A program made the position numbers and the translations under genes. The notes beneath the pieces are model-generated. The model made no database searches. It was not told the DNA's origin and saw only the letters and a program-made list of their open reading frames with translations. Of a stretch of DNA of 64,000 nt, positions 20,594 through 31,800 are shown one piece after another (position 1 is the stretch's first letter; each line of letters begins with the position of its first letter). This DNA comes from Takakia lepidozioides (Eukaryota > Streptophyta > Takakiopsida > Takakiales > Takakiaceae). The stretch is from contig CM060733.1 of NCBI GenBank assembly GCA_030704615.1, forward strand, positions 62,682,001 through 62,746,000. Direction: 5' to 3'.

Positions 20594-21990
20594 CTAGAGG
20601 ACAGTAGTATAGAGAACAGCAAAATTGGGCGTTTTCGAAACTTTCAAGACTTCGCTACCGTTCCCACACGACAACATGACCAATCTTTTGCGGCCATCGA
20701 TGACCGCTCCGTGTCTACTAAAAAACATCGTCCGCAAAATGAGGTCGACTCCATCTACCTCACAAATTGTGAAGTCCTCACGTCCTTCCCAACTTCTTAG
20801 TTGGAGAAGGACATTGAACGTCACTCTCATGACCACTTGTGGCTCTCCTTTGGCAGAGCACACTTCAATAGAGGCCCCCACGTCAATTTTCCGGAGGCCC
20901 AACTTCCGCGCCGTTGCCGGTGTCATGAAGGAGTGTAACGCTTTTGTGTCCATCAACAACAAAATGTTAATTCCAAAAATTTCCCACTTATGAACATTAA
21001 CCGGCTTTTGCTATGTAATGCTCCCACTTCCTGGTACAACTCACAAGTGTAGCTACCTACCTTGCAAGTTTGGGCAACCGCTTCCACAAAACGGTTGATC
21101 GAGTCTTCCGACAGCTCCGTGGTCACTCGTGAGGTCATGTTCAGTTGCCTTGGATTCGGGACCTTTTGGCCATGTGCCCTGTCTTTCCACAATTAAAACA
21201 CATTGCATCTGATTTTCTTTCGGAGCACAAGGTGTTGCCTTGGCGTGCGAAGGTGTTCATTTTGCTTTTCAAGCGCCATTGTCGTCGCATGGCCTATCCC
21301 ACTCTTTTCCGATCGAGTGGAATCACCATCCCACCGGATCATCTTGTGGTTCAGTTTTGTATGGCTTGGTCTTTCACCCCTAGGTACATCCAAGAAGCAT
21401 TCAGCTATTTCAATTGCCTCATTCAAAGTCTTTGGTGGCCTCTCCGACAACTTCCGCCTGACCCATGTAGCCAGTCACGCAACAAAGTTAAAGACCAATT
21501 CTGATTCCGCCATGTCTGCATTTTGAGCAGCAACACATTGAAAGCCTGAACATAATCCCGAATGTCATCTGTCTACTTTAAGTTCCTCATCTTGTCCCGG
21601 GCGAGCCATGACGCATTGAGATGCACGAATTGTTTTAATTTATGAGTTCCTTGAAGGGATTCCAACTCATTGACTTTGGGGTGGGTCCTTGGTCTTAAAG
21701 GCGCTTCTGCCACCATTGTTGGGCATAGCCCCTCAAATAGGTGGGAGCCACTTCTACTCGGTCCTCGTCACTCAACTTCGCCGCTCGGAAATAATGTTCC
21801 AACTCCAACAGCCAAATATTGAACGTCTTCCAATTCCAGACACCTTCAAAAGTGTCGGGTTTCTTTTGTTTTACCTTAAACTTTGTCTTTGTGGAAATGA
21901 CATTGGTGGCCTTCACAACGTCCTTCAGGGTCCCACCGAATTGAGCCAACAACTTTTCCTCTTCTTATTTGTTTTTCCTTTTGGTCCCAG
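20594..21990 (-). pseudogene. Ty3/gypsy gag and protease relic
   Basis: Minus-strand pieces match the gypsy element at 42.88-44.2 kb in order: capsid start (LAQFGGTLKDVVKATN, 21952-21695), capsid middle (21450-21193), a region near the zinc knuckle (21192-20953) and protease (20962-20594). The protease active site reads LMDTKALHSF where the other copy has LVDTGASHSF, so the catalytic DTG is lost. Several frame breaks separate the pieces and no LTR flanks it. It is an older, separate copy of the same family, in the opposite orientation. Confidence 0.85.
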
Positions 21991-22630
21991 CAGTTCTTTC
22001 CATTTTCCACTAGCAGTATGAAGCACCACTTTCTTGCCCTCTATACCTCATGATACAAGGGAGATTCTACTGTCTATTCCTTGGAACCCAAATCTGTTAT
22101 AAAAGTGTTCTATACCTTTTTCCATTTTGTGCCATGAGAAATGCTTGGGAGCTTATGTCCAGGAGGGTTACCTTTGGGTTGCTCATGCGTGTGTGTTTAG
22201 ATGCAAGACAGTAGTTGCTTATGGGCTGTTTATGGATGTGGTTTTGTCTCTTCTTGCTTGTGGGTTTCCCTTGGTCTCATAAGCTTTTGAGCTCTTCACA
22301 ATGATTTTGAAGGACCGTTTCATTTCATATCATGTTTTGTTCTCTGATTTAGACCAGTGTACTTGGTGGTTCTTGTACACATTATCAACCAATCTCCCTT
22401 CTGTGTTTGATTTACTGACACCTTGGTCTGAGCATGACAAAAGGTTATCAAATATGTTCCTGATTGAAGTGATGAACCCAAGGCAATGGGAAGGCCAAAG
22501 CCATGAGATATCAGCCTCCTCTACCGCCATGACCATGGTGTGGAGCAAGCAAGTCCTTCTGTGGGGTACCCTTAATTTTGCGCAAACTTACAGATGATAG
22601 ACTTAGGCCACACAGATTTAGGGGTGGTAG
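21991..22630. other. No gene seen
   Basis: Open frames of up to about 100 codons exist but show no family resemblance and overlap on both strands. Nothing is supported. Confidence 0.4.
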
Positions 22631-22659
22631 ACAGGCTCACACAGTCAAGTTATGGCTTA

Positions 22660-22845
22660 TCACAGCCCGACACAGCTTTGCACAGCCAGTCACAGCCCGA
22701 CACAACACGACACAGCTCGACACAACTTTGCACAGCCAGTCACAGCCCGACACAGCACGATACAGCCCGACACAGCTTTACACAGCCAGTCACAGCTTGA
22801 CACAGTCACAACCCAACACAGTTTGGCACAGCCCGTCACAGCGCA
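22660..22845 (+). repeat. CACAGCCCGA minisatellite
   Basis: About eighteen 9-11 bp units of the type CACAGCCCGA, CACAGCTTTG and CACAGCCAGT are arranged in a higher-order pattern of about 50 bp. The apparent protein (THSQSQPDT-like) is a by-product of the repeat. Confidence 0.8.
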
Positions 22846-23348
22846 CGGAGGGAACGGTTATCATTAGCAGGGAACTATTGTGTGGGAACGACATCTGCAA
22901 AGGGAACGTGTTACTTCAAGGGTGACAGTTAGTTAGTTAGGCGGTTAGAACAACTTGCAGGTAGATGAGGCAGAGCAGCACCTGGGAGGGGATCACTTCA
23001 CGGGGAGCGCTTCTTGGTCATGTATGGGAGGAGATCAGGCGGAGAGCAAGAACGGAAGCAAGGGTGGAGAGCATGGTGAAGGAGGAAAGATGAACAGTAG
23101 ATGCTTGTTACATGCAAAGCTGTAGTGATACTGTAGGGCAGATTAGAGTCACCATGGCATTGGCCTGATACCTGATAAATCATAATCTGATATTTATTCG
23201 ATACAAACACACTGTGTAGAGAGACATGAGTGAAGCTGTGGAATGAATGGATGAGTGAATGGAACTTGATAGATACTGAAGCAATCTGATGCTTCAGTAT
23301 ACACAGTAAGGTAAAAAAAAATACAAATAGGAAGAACAACCATGATTC
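22846..23348. other. No gene seen
   Basis: This is unique-looking sequence without a supported gene or repeat. Confidence 0.4.
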
Positions 23349-23610
23349 ACTAGCTGTAGGTCATAACTGATTGTTCTGAGCGGGCTGAGTGCTTAGAGAT
23401 ATCCAACTCTTATATCTTGGAGTTTCCACCTCGGATAGCGAAGGGATGGGTGAGTAAAAGCCGCTCGACAAGTGGGCCGTGGAGAGACCACACGAGCTCG
23501 AATTTTTGCTGTATATAAGGCAGCTGGAAAGAGAGGTCGAAAAGGAGCCGAGTCAGGATTGGGTTAAAGGGATCTTGGAGCGATATCAAGATGTGAGGTC
23601 GGAGGATTGT
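23349..23610 (+). pseudogene. Ty3/gypsy pol fragment
   Basis: From about 23480 the plus strand aligns with 44285-44425 of the gypsy element (the linker before reverse transcriptase; compare gagtgggccgtggagg and the atccaggatgt-type segment). The part before it (23349-23480) is the inverse of 7260-7410. No open frame remains. Confidence 0.6.
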
Positions 23611-24530
23611 AGAATGATAGTAATTTCTTTTTGAGTTAGGACATGGCCATTTTGAATGATTTTTTTTAGTATATTGTGCTTCATCGCTCCATTATCGCAT
23701 GAATAGGTCGATATTGTCTGATGCCATCGAATGGGAATGATAATGGATAAAAAATGAATGAAGAAGTGTTTAAGTTGGATGATATCTGTCATATGGTAGT
23801 CGAGGTAGTTCAGAAGCACGGTTAAGAAGTTTCTTGTTGAGGCAATTGGTCAGAGAGCCAGAGAGTCGTGACCGTGTGGAGGGTGAAGTGTAGGAAAATA
23901 GAACTTAGGAGCCATAGACTAGAACATACTCTGAAGATCGACTAGTTTTGCTGATGATGTTATTGAAGTTTTTAAAAAAAGAAAAAAAAGAAGGAGGAGA
24001 ATTATGGAGATCTGTCGCAAAGAGCCAGAGGAAGGAAGAGATGAAATAAGGAGGAATAAAGCAATATAAAATGAAAATCGAAAGTTATCAAATTGTGATG
24101 TGTTCATGAGATAGACAATATAGGAATTGAAGAATGGATTAGTGACGACACTAATGAATTAATAATTGGATTACCGGATGATATAACCAGGGAGATATTT
24201 AAGATATTATGTTGTATTGATTTAGTAATTCATTGGACACAAGGAGCTATCGGTGCTGTATACGGCGCTGTATATAGCTGCCTATTGGAAACATAATTGG
24301 GTAGAAGTTTGGTACAGACCTTTTGAACGTTATAGAGAAATGATGAAAGAGTGGAATCACAACTTTAGATTAAAGAGACTATTGATTGAATTAGATGAGC
24401 AGGATTGGTGGTAGAAACTACCTAGGGGAGCTTTTATGGTAGTGTTAGAGAGAGTATATTCCACATTTCACTGTCTGTCGTGTTTTCCCTAGAACGAATT
24501 CGTAGAACTAATTAATCCTGTTACTGGAAT
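23611..24530. other. AT-rich island without a recognisable gene
   Basis: The base composition shifts to AT-rich here, as in 1-1900. Short interrupted frames exist, for example one near 24290-24480 on the plus strand with the run VWYRPFERYREMMKEWN broken by stops, but I recognise no family. It may be a decayed insertion of foreign or transposon origin. Confidence 0.4.
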
Positions 24531-24619
24531 TAATTATAGATTTATATTACACCTTTTTGGCACCGGCAGCCGGGTAAAGACTTGGCGGTGAAATGTGATT
24601 ATATCATGTTCATGGGAAC

Positions 24620-24720
24620 GCACTAGACATATGCGAGTTGAATGCGCCTGCCAGCCTGCCGGAGCCGGGACGCCCTGGGCGGGGCCCGCAGTCAAATCCC
24701 CACCCCCAAGCCGTGCCTTT
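24620..24720 (-). repeat. tRNA-like / SINE-like piece
   Basis: The block gggcccgcagtcaaatcccc is shared with the inverse of 25370-25400. It resembles the T-arm/B-box region of tRNA-derived elements. The match is short and the family is not identified. Confidence 0.25.
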
Positions 24721-24775
24721 ATGCCTGTATTATAGTACAATACAAAACATTAAAAGTCTAAGGGTTTGCAAGAAA

Positions 24776-24850
24776 GCGGCGGGTAGCTTGGTGGCTGGAT
24801 ATATCAACCTTTAGTGCACGGGTGCCAGGTTTGAACCACGGCCATGGTGT
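24776..24850 (+). repeat. tRNA-derived SINE-like promoter boxes
   Basis: TAGCTTGGTGG (24784-24794) fits an RNA polymerase III A box and GGTTTGAACC (about 24828) fits a B box, about 35 bp apart as in tRNA genes. The sequence does not fold as a normal tRNA that I can identify, so it is more likely a SINE head or tRNA relic than a tRNA gene. Confidence 0.35.
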
Positions 24851-24895
24851 GATGAAAATTGTATGTTTAAGGATTTGAAGAATGTACCATCAACT

Positions 24896-25330
24896 TTTTA
24901 TATCTCCAAAAGAATTCTAAGTCCCGGATCTCCGCATCTCCAAAAGAATTCTAAGTCCCGGATCTCCGCTCCCCTGTTCCCAATCATTGCTCCCCTGTTC
25001 CCACATATATACCGCTCCCCTCTTCTCCTTGCTTCCCTGTGTTACTGCTTCCCTGATGCTATTGCTCCCCTCTGTTACTGCTCCGCCGCTCCCCTGTTAT
25101 CGCTCCCGGCTCCCTTGTGCTATTGCTCCCCTGTTTTACTGCTTCGTCGCTCCAATAACAGGGGAGCGGAGGAGTGGGGAGCAACAACAGGGAGCAGAGG
25201 AGCAGGGAGCAATAATAATGGGGGAGTGGAGGAGCGGAGGAGCGGGGAACAGGGGAGCAAGGGAGCGGGAACAGGAGAGCGCCGCAATGGGAACAAAGGA
25301 GCAAAGGCTGGGAACATGGAGGGTGGGACC
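24896..25330. repeat. Low-complexity inverted repeat (GCTCCCCTG / CAGGGGAGC)
   Basis: A direct duplication of about 37 bp (aaaagaattctaagtcccgg) at 24905-24970 leads into purine/pyrimidine-biased repeats. The left arm, 24967-25150, is rich in GCTCCCCTG; the right arm, 25155-25300, is rich in CAGGGGAGC. Together they could form a long imperfect hairpin. Frames on both strands through it are spurious. A run of 14 G follows at 25362-25375. Confidence 0.75.
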
Positions 25331-25445
25331 CCCGGTGGGGTGTGAAGCATACACGAGGGAAGGGGGGGGGGGGGGATTTGACTGCGGGCCCAGTGGGGCC
25401 CTCCGGGGATCATACCAGCAAGCCTTGCACATGTGCGCATTAAAC

Positions 25446-25679
25446 TCCCATCCTATGTCTAGTGTAAACCCGAAGAAGGGGGAGGTAACAATGATCGGGG
25501 AATTGGGCCATAAAAGTAAGGCGCTACACCCTGTACCTACAGATTGCCCTTATTGTAATGCCCATAAGTGCCATAAGAAATCACAATTTGAAGAAGGCTG
25601 TTGGAAAGTGGATGTTGGCAAGTCAAAGAAGTCTGATTTGAAAAGTATTAATTTTGAGTCTCTTCGCCACAAGCAATAG
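25446..25679 (+). pseudogene. Possible copia-type gag zinc-knuckle remnant
   Basis: The last ~75 codons of an open frame contain CPYCNAHKCHKKSQFEEGCW, loosely like the Cys-rich knuckle of Ty1/copia capsid proteins, followed by a basic serine-rich tail and a stop. No other retrotransposon part is adjacent, so this is weakly supported. Confidence 0.25.
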
Positions 25680-25886
25680 ATCTCAATTTTCTCTCAATTT
25701 TTTTGGGTGGTGTATTGTAGTCTTGGGTGAAAATTTAATTTGTCATATCCTCCAGTTCTGGTTTTTTCAAGCTTTGAAAAACTGAAACTCTACAGCCTCT
25801 AAGGGCAAGTGAGGAGCTCTATTCTTCAACATAGTAAGGAGAATGGTTGCTAAGTGCTGAACTAGCCACCCTCAGGATACCCATCT

Positions 25887-28800
25887 CTACGTTGCATGCT
25901 CAGGTGCACTTGCCAATGGAGAAACTGAAGTAAACTGCTTGGCTCGCTCCCAAAGTGGCACCAATCTTTCCAAAGCCATAGTGTCCTGGTCATTCGATTG
26001 CAACCCTTCCAGAGCCTGCCCCATCTCTTTCAACAATTCACAACCAGACACGTTGATAGTGTCACCCAGTATGTTACCGTCATCTGATAGCTCACTGATG
26101 TCAGCGCACCCAAATAAGAGTTCAAGCTCTGCAGAACGTGCACTAGCTCTTTGCAGCAGTGTTTCTGGCATGCCTGCAAGACGGGCCACATTGACACCAT
26201 AACTTTTGGGGCAAGCCCCGAGTGAAAGTTTGTACAAAAAGGTTACTTCTTCAGACCCTCCCTCTGTGCTCCCAACTTTGCATGCCATATGACACAAAGC
26301 CACCTGAACAAAAGACACAGATCACAAGTGAGTATGACACAACAACAGTGTTATCCAAGATATTCCAGAACAGAGGCTCATTAAAGAAGAGAGGAATGGC
26401 CCTTGAGTGCTTTGTGAAGTTGAGCCACATTGCCCTAGCTATCAATTGAGAGGATGACAAATCAAACGTAAAGTAGGTAACGGACTCACAGTAGGATCTT
26501 TGGAGTGATCTGTGGCGAGGCGATGGTAATGGGTAGAAAACATGCCCCGACACCCAACATCATGTGCCAAGCGCTGTAACACAGCATGTCTGCATATGCA
26601 TTCTCAATGATGTTAGCCAACAGATGTGGCTGAGATGTTCTCCTTGTTAAGGCACCCATCCCATTGCATATCATTATGAACTCAGGCCTTTCACAGCATT
26701 CTGACTTTCAGGACGTTAGAAGGTCACCTTTGTAGGTCTACAACACCTTTAATACTGCCTGCAGAGGCAGATGGCAGCTTAACCGAACCACACATAGTGA
26801 GGCTCGTGTAACTGTGCTTGGGAGTACATCACGAGTTGCATGACTCCCGTCTAATTCCTGTAAGGGCTGAATCTCCTCTATGGACATTAGCTACTTCATT
26901 TCATCCACAAGATCTTGATAAGCCAAATCAGTAGCTTGAGAGAGTGAGCCCTCTCTCAGATAACTTACGCAATTGCTTGCCCATCTGAAGTCGCAGTCCC
27001 ACGGCCCAGCTCATCCAAAGCCACTAGGGAGTGCTTTGTTGCAGAGCGCTGCCAATCACCCAACCCGCCCTGAGTCAATCAACTGCTCATGCCAGTATGG
27101 CTAGCACATATGGGTCACTCCATACATGATCTTCTACATTCAAATAGAAACGAAAGACAAATATTTCTGCCAATATTGAAAGCAAATAACTCAACACAAA
27201 TACCTTCATCCAAAGCTCAGTGTTTCTTGATTAGAAAAAGGAAAAAAAAAATTAAGACGTCCAGAGAAAGCTCAAAGCGCTTACGGGACAAATGAAAGCA
27301 GGATACAAGAAAAATGTGGGGCCCTTAATAAGCAGCCCAAAAAACAACTAGTCATATGTCAAGTGATTCTCTAACATGGAGAGCGTCGTGTAGATATGCT
27401 GCCAAGCAATTCTGGTCCTCTTAGTGAAAGACCTCAGCCCTCAACGAGGGATTGGCTGTCACAGAATAGTCAGTGGTATTGGACCGCGATAACATAGTAG
27501 AGAGGACAAGAGTTCTTCAGGCTAAATCTCCTCTAATGCAAGCAGGGCACAAGCAGTCAGATTGTCCCATCTGCCAGTCTGTATTCACAGGCTGTATGAG
27601 CCCACCCTGACTGAACCTTCCAAATGCCCATAGAAGAGCCGGAGATAGAGAATTGGGCTGTAAGATTCTGGCGTCACATAGGACCAGGAAGGTATCACTG
27701 CAGAACTGCAGTCCTGTTTAAGGATTCTGTGGTTTCCAAGTAAGCTGAACAAAGAGAACATTGAGCCGTACAGCCTGATAAGCGCTTAGAATTGTTCAAT
27801 TTCTTAGGGGTAATACCCACCAGCATGGATGCTGTTTCTAGAAGCTCCACAAGAAAGGTGCTTTGGCCAGCCATTATGTGATCCCGGGCTCCCATGCGAA
27901 CAAAAACCTGATCCACAGGCGACAGCTCCAAATGATTGGCTGGCACATCTGATCCAACCTGTCTCCCAAAACCACCACCCAGAAAACGAACAAATTTTGT
28001 AAATTAAAGAAGACCAGGTGTTGTCCTTCGACATCTATCTTGGATTCATCTCCTGGTCCTGCTGATAATCTGCTCCCACCAACTTATCACCATCAGAAAA
28101 TGGGTTGGAGAACCAAACTCTGCATATAAAACAAGCATCTCATCATAACACACCCTAACAAATCTCAGTCTTTACATAACTGCAAACGGATTGTGGAGAA
28201 ACATCTTAGAAACGCCAACTAATTAAGATCATAACTCACTTCTTCTGATTTTCATTGGCAAATTCTCAGTTTCTTATCTAAGGTTTGTTTGAAGAACCCG
28301 ATGCCCTTTGTGCCAGGGCAAGTTTGCCACGCAGCTGTGCCTCAAATCTCAGAGGAAGAGCAGAGAGCCTACCTGGGCCAGAATGATAGCAAGGCACACT
28401 TGGCGCAGAAGGGTAGATTTTCCACCCATATTGGGCCCAGTCAGCAGCATGAACGGTGCCATGCTTGTGCCACCCAGGGTCACATCATTTGGTACAAAAG
28501 AAGTGCCGCTAGCTAGAGTAACCCCTAGGGTAGGGTGGCATAACCCCATGGCACGTATCCATGGGGCGTCGTTCTCAGCTTCTGAGAAAGTAGGTGTACA
28601 AGTTGGACCGTCTGCATACAGGCTGGCTGTTGCCAAGCTTATCAACACGTCCACCTCTGCATGCATGCCCTCTTTTAGACATCGTACTTTTGCAGTTATT
28701 GCATGAGACAAACCTCCCTCTCCAACAACATCCCTTGGCTACCGAATGTGGAGGCACACCACCCCCACTTCCCCATCAAGCAACAATGAGGCCACAACTG

Positions 28801-31800
28801 CCAGGCAATACTAGTGATAATGGGGTGGAAGGCTTAACAGTGTCAGGAACACCCAGGGTTACCTGCAATGGCTTTCACTGCTGAAACCCAGATAGAAAGA
28901 TCTTCACAGAAATGACGAACCAAGCGCAGCAGAATGCCCTGCAAGGCACCTTCCCGCCGTTCCTGTCCAGCAGCCATCTCTTGGAGCAGCTCCCTTATTT
29001 CTGGAGTCCAATACCGCCGGTACCCCTGCCAATACTCAAATTTCACAACTCAATAAATCAGATCCAAAACAGCTTTCATTTCCATCTCTTGCAATATTAG
29101 AGCAGACACGAACGGTATTGCAGATAAGATGCCGTTTCCATTTTGACAGTCTGACTCTTCCATTTCAAAACCGAAAAGATGTGCACAAAGGCAGCACAGA
29201 AGCGAACCTTGCGTGAAGAGCGCACTTCAAAGTCAGAAGGCACCTTCGAAAGCAGGCGGTCTGGCACTTCGATCTGATATGCTTCCTTCCCTACAGTCAA
29301 ATACAAAATCTCCCCTCCCACCAGCTCCTTGTCAGCACAATTACGATAAGCACCTCATATAGAATTGAAAATATTAACAAGCGCGGGAGACCCTAGCTGT
29401 TTGATACTATGTAGCCGGAGATGATTGCCTCTTTTCTGCCCTTGTACCAGCTCCCGTCAACCAAGCCCGCTATTTAGAACTGAAGTCAAAATACTTTTGG
29501 GACGTGGTAGCTGACTGATAAAGCATAACCTGAGATGATGTTCAGGAGACCAACCTCTGACAAATTGCCGAAGTGACGACGCTGCTTATCCAAGTAAGCA
29601 GCTAACTTTCCCTCTACACCAATGACCAAGGCAGCCGCTGCGTCGAAGTCATCATCCATACCTTCACGTGGCACAATTCGACCTGATTTCTCAGCTTCTA
29701 CCCAGTCAAATGCTGCCTCAAAGTGCTTAAGAAGTGACTTCATTTTTGGCATTCTCTTCCCTGTCCAAACACACACATGACAGGCAAAAACAGGAAAGTG
29801 TCACGAAACTGCAACTCCATAAGATTCCTCTAACACAGCAACAACTTGTGCTGAAAACAAGCACACAGTTGAGAGGGACTTAGAGCCAGAATTTGAAGCA
29901 GAAAATGTCATTAAGTTAAAGGGATTAATGACAGGGGACATGTCACCCACCTGGAGTGAGCAGATGCTTTAAATAAGTGGAAGAGAGGTGCAGCAAGCAG
30001 GCATCAAAGGAGGCAGCTGCCTGAAGCATTGTCCTGCAGCCACGCAAGGCCGCTGTGAACTGGAGCACTTGCTTCTTGCCCACATCTTCGTACATAACCA
30101 CTTTTGCAGCATTTCTCCCCTGGGCTCCACTGCCATACAATGTTATGCATCAAAACCTGCGTTTCAGCTAGAGCCCAGTAAACTTTGAGCTCACATTTCA
30201 GAGGTAACCCAACATATAATGAGAACGCCACATTCAAGGTGAAGTAGAACATTCAAAGCTGAAAATACAAGGCACGAGAAAAGCAAAAATTTGGGGAGAG
30301 AACAATCCTTCAAGTGAAGTCGCACAGAAGTCGAAACATAATTAGAGAGGAAACCAAGAAGAATGCTCTCTGATAACTTAGTGCGTCAACTACACTGTCT
30401 AATCATACTGTTACAGACACGCAGCTCGCAGTCAACAGCAATGCAAACAAGAGCCAAACCTGCTAGCATGCAGCCGGGCCAGCAAGCGTTCCATGTCAGG
30501 TACCCCTGTCAACTCCTTCCTGAAGGACATTACGGCCTCTTCTGCCACCCCCTGCATGCCCATCCCATCACTCTGTTTAGAGCCTGATTGTATTTTCAGT
30601 GCACCTTAGGCATGTCTGTAAGCAAGGTTAACACATGCTGAGGCCCCTCATCCTTTCCTCTGCTACCACGTGTAGAGCTTTTTTATCGTGGTCTATGAGA
30701 TACATAAGCAGAGAGGGCATAACTTAAAAAGATCCAAGATTGCTGCCCATTGATCCTCACGAGTGAAGTCTGTATCCTGAGTCTATGTGGGCCCATTCTT
30801 GACAAACAGGCAAAGTTTGAGTAGTGGAAACACGTTAATGTAGACTTGACACCTTCAGATCAACGAGGGCAAGCTGGCGCTGTTGGATGGACTCCATCTG
30901 CAGCAGAGGCCTGGCAAGCCAGCCTCTCAGCAGCCTCCGACCAAAGGGAGTAACACAGTAATCCAATTGCGCCAGCAAAGTCCTGCTCAAAATATGAATG
31001 TTACAATGACCTTATCCAAATGTGTTGTAGTTAGGCTTGCCCACAACCAAGCACACAGCCTCCAGAATACTCACACTGTAGTCCTGAATTGAGAACACAG
31101 TTGACACATGCTTCAATGCTTCCTAATTGCCAGCAGGATACAAACCAGAGGCACAAGCAGCCATACAGCGACACAACTTACCCAGACGTTCCACCCATGC
31201 GGTTCTCAAGGACCTCCAAATTCCCCAAAGTTGCAGCATCAAGCACCATGTGTGGCTCCAGCTTGTCCTCAGCAATATTTACAGCTTGATCTTCAATACT
31301 GGACCTTGTCAACCCAAGCCCCCCTTCACTGGTGGCAGCAACAAGAAAGGCATCAGAGCCTGGAAGCAGCTCAATACGGCCAGATGCCAGTAACGTTTTG
31401 TCAAGCAATGCCTGCCGCAAGTAATAGACACACGCTCCCATAGCCGACAAAACCAGTTCTCCTCTCTTTCCTGCCTGTGCCATGTGCCTAAGAACCTTCG
31501 GCAAATGCTCCTCTCTTGCACCTTCCTTCTGATTTGCACCCTTGAGATGAGTATACAGCGCCTTGATTTGGTCAAGGGATTCTTCTGCATCCCAAAACTC
31601 TGAACCAGGATTTAGATCATTGACCAACGGTTGCCTGGTATGATCCCGCAGTGCACGTAAGGTAGCACTGGTAAGTAGACCACGCGGTGTGATCAGCTCT
31701 ACTGGCCTCAGCTCCGCGAGTACTGAGCACAGGTGTGTTCTCGCGGCGTCATCCTCGAACTGCATCCATGGACACCCTGAAGTTAGCAGCAGCTTCATCC

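Noticed and set aside
24784-24837. A genuine tRNA gene
   Set aside because: Box-like motifs are present but no complete cloverleaf or anticodon stem could be drawn.
24987-25440. Proline/serine- or glycine/glutamate-rich open frames
   Set aside because: They are by-products of the low-complexity inverted repeat, present on both strands.
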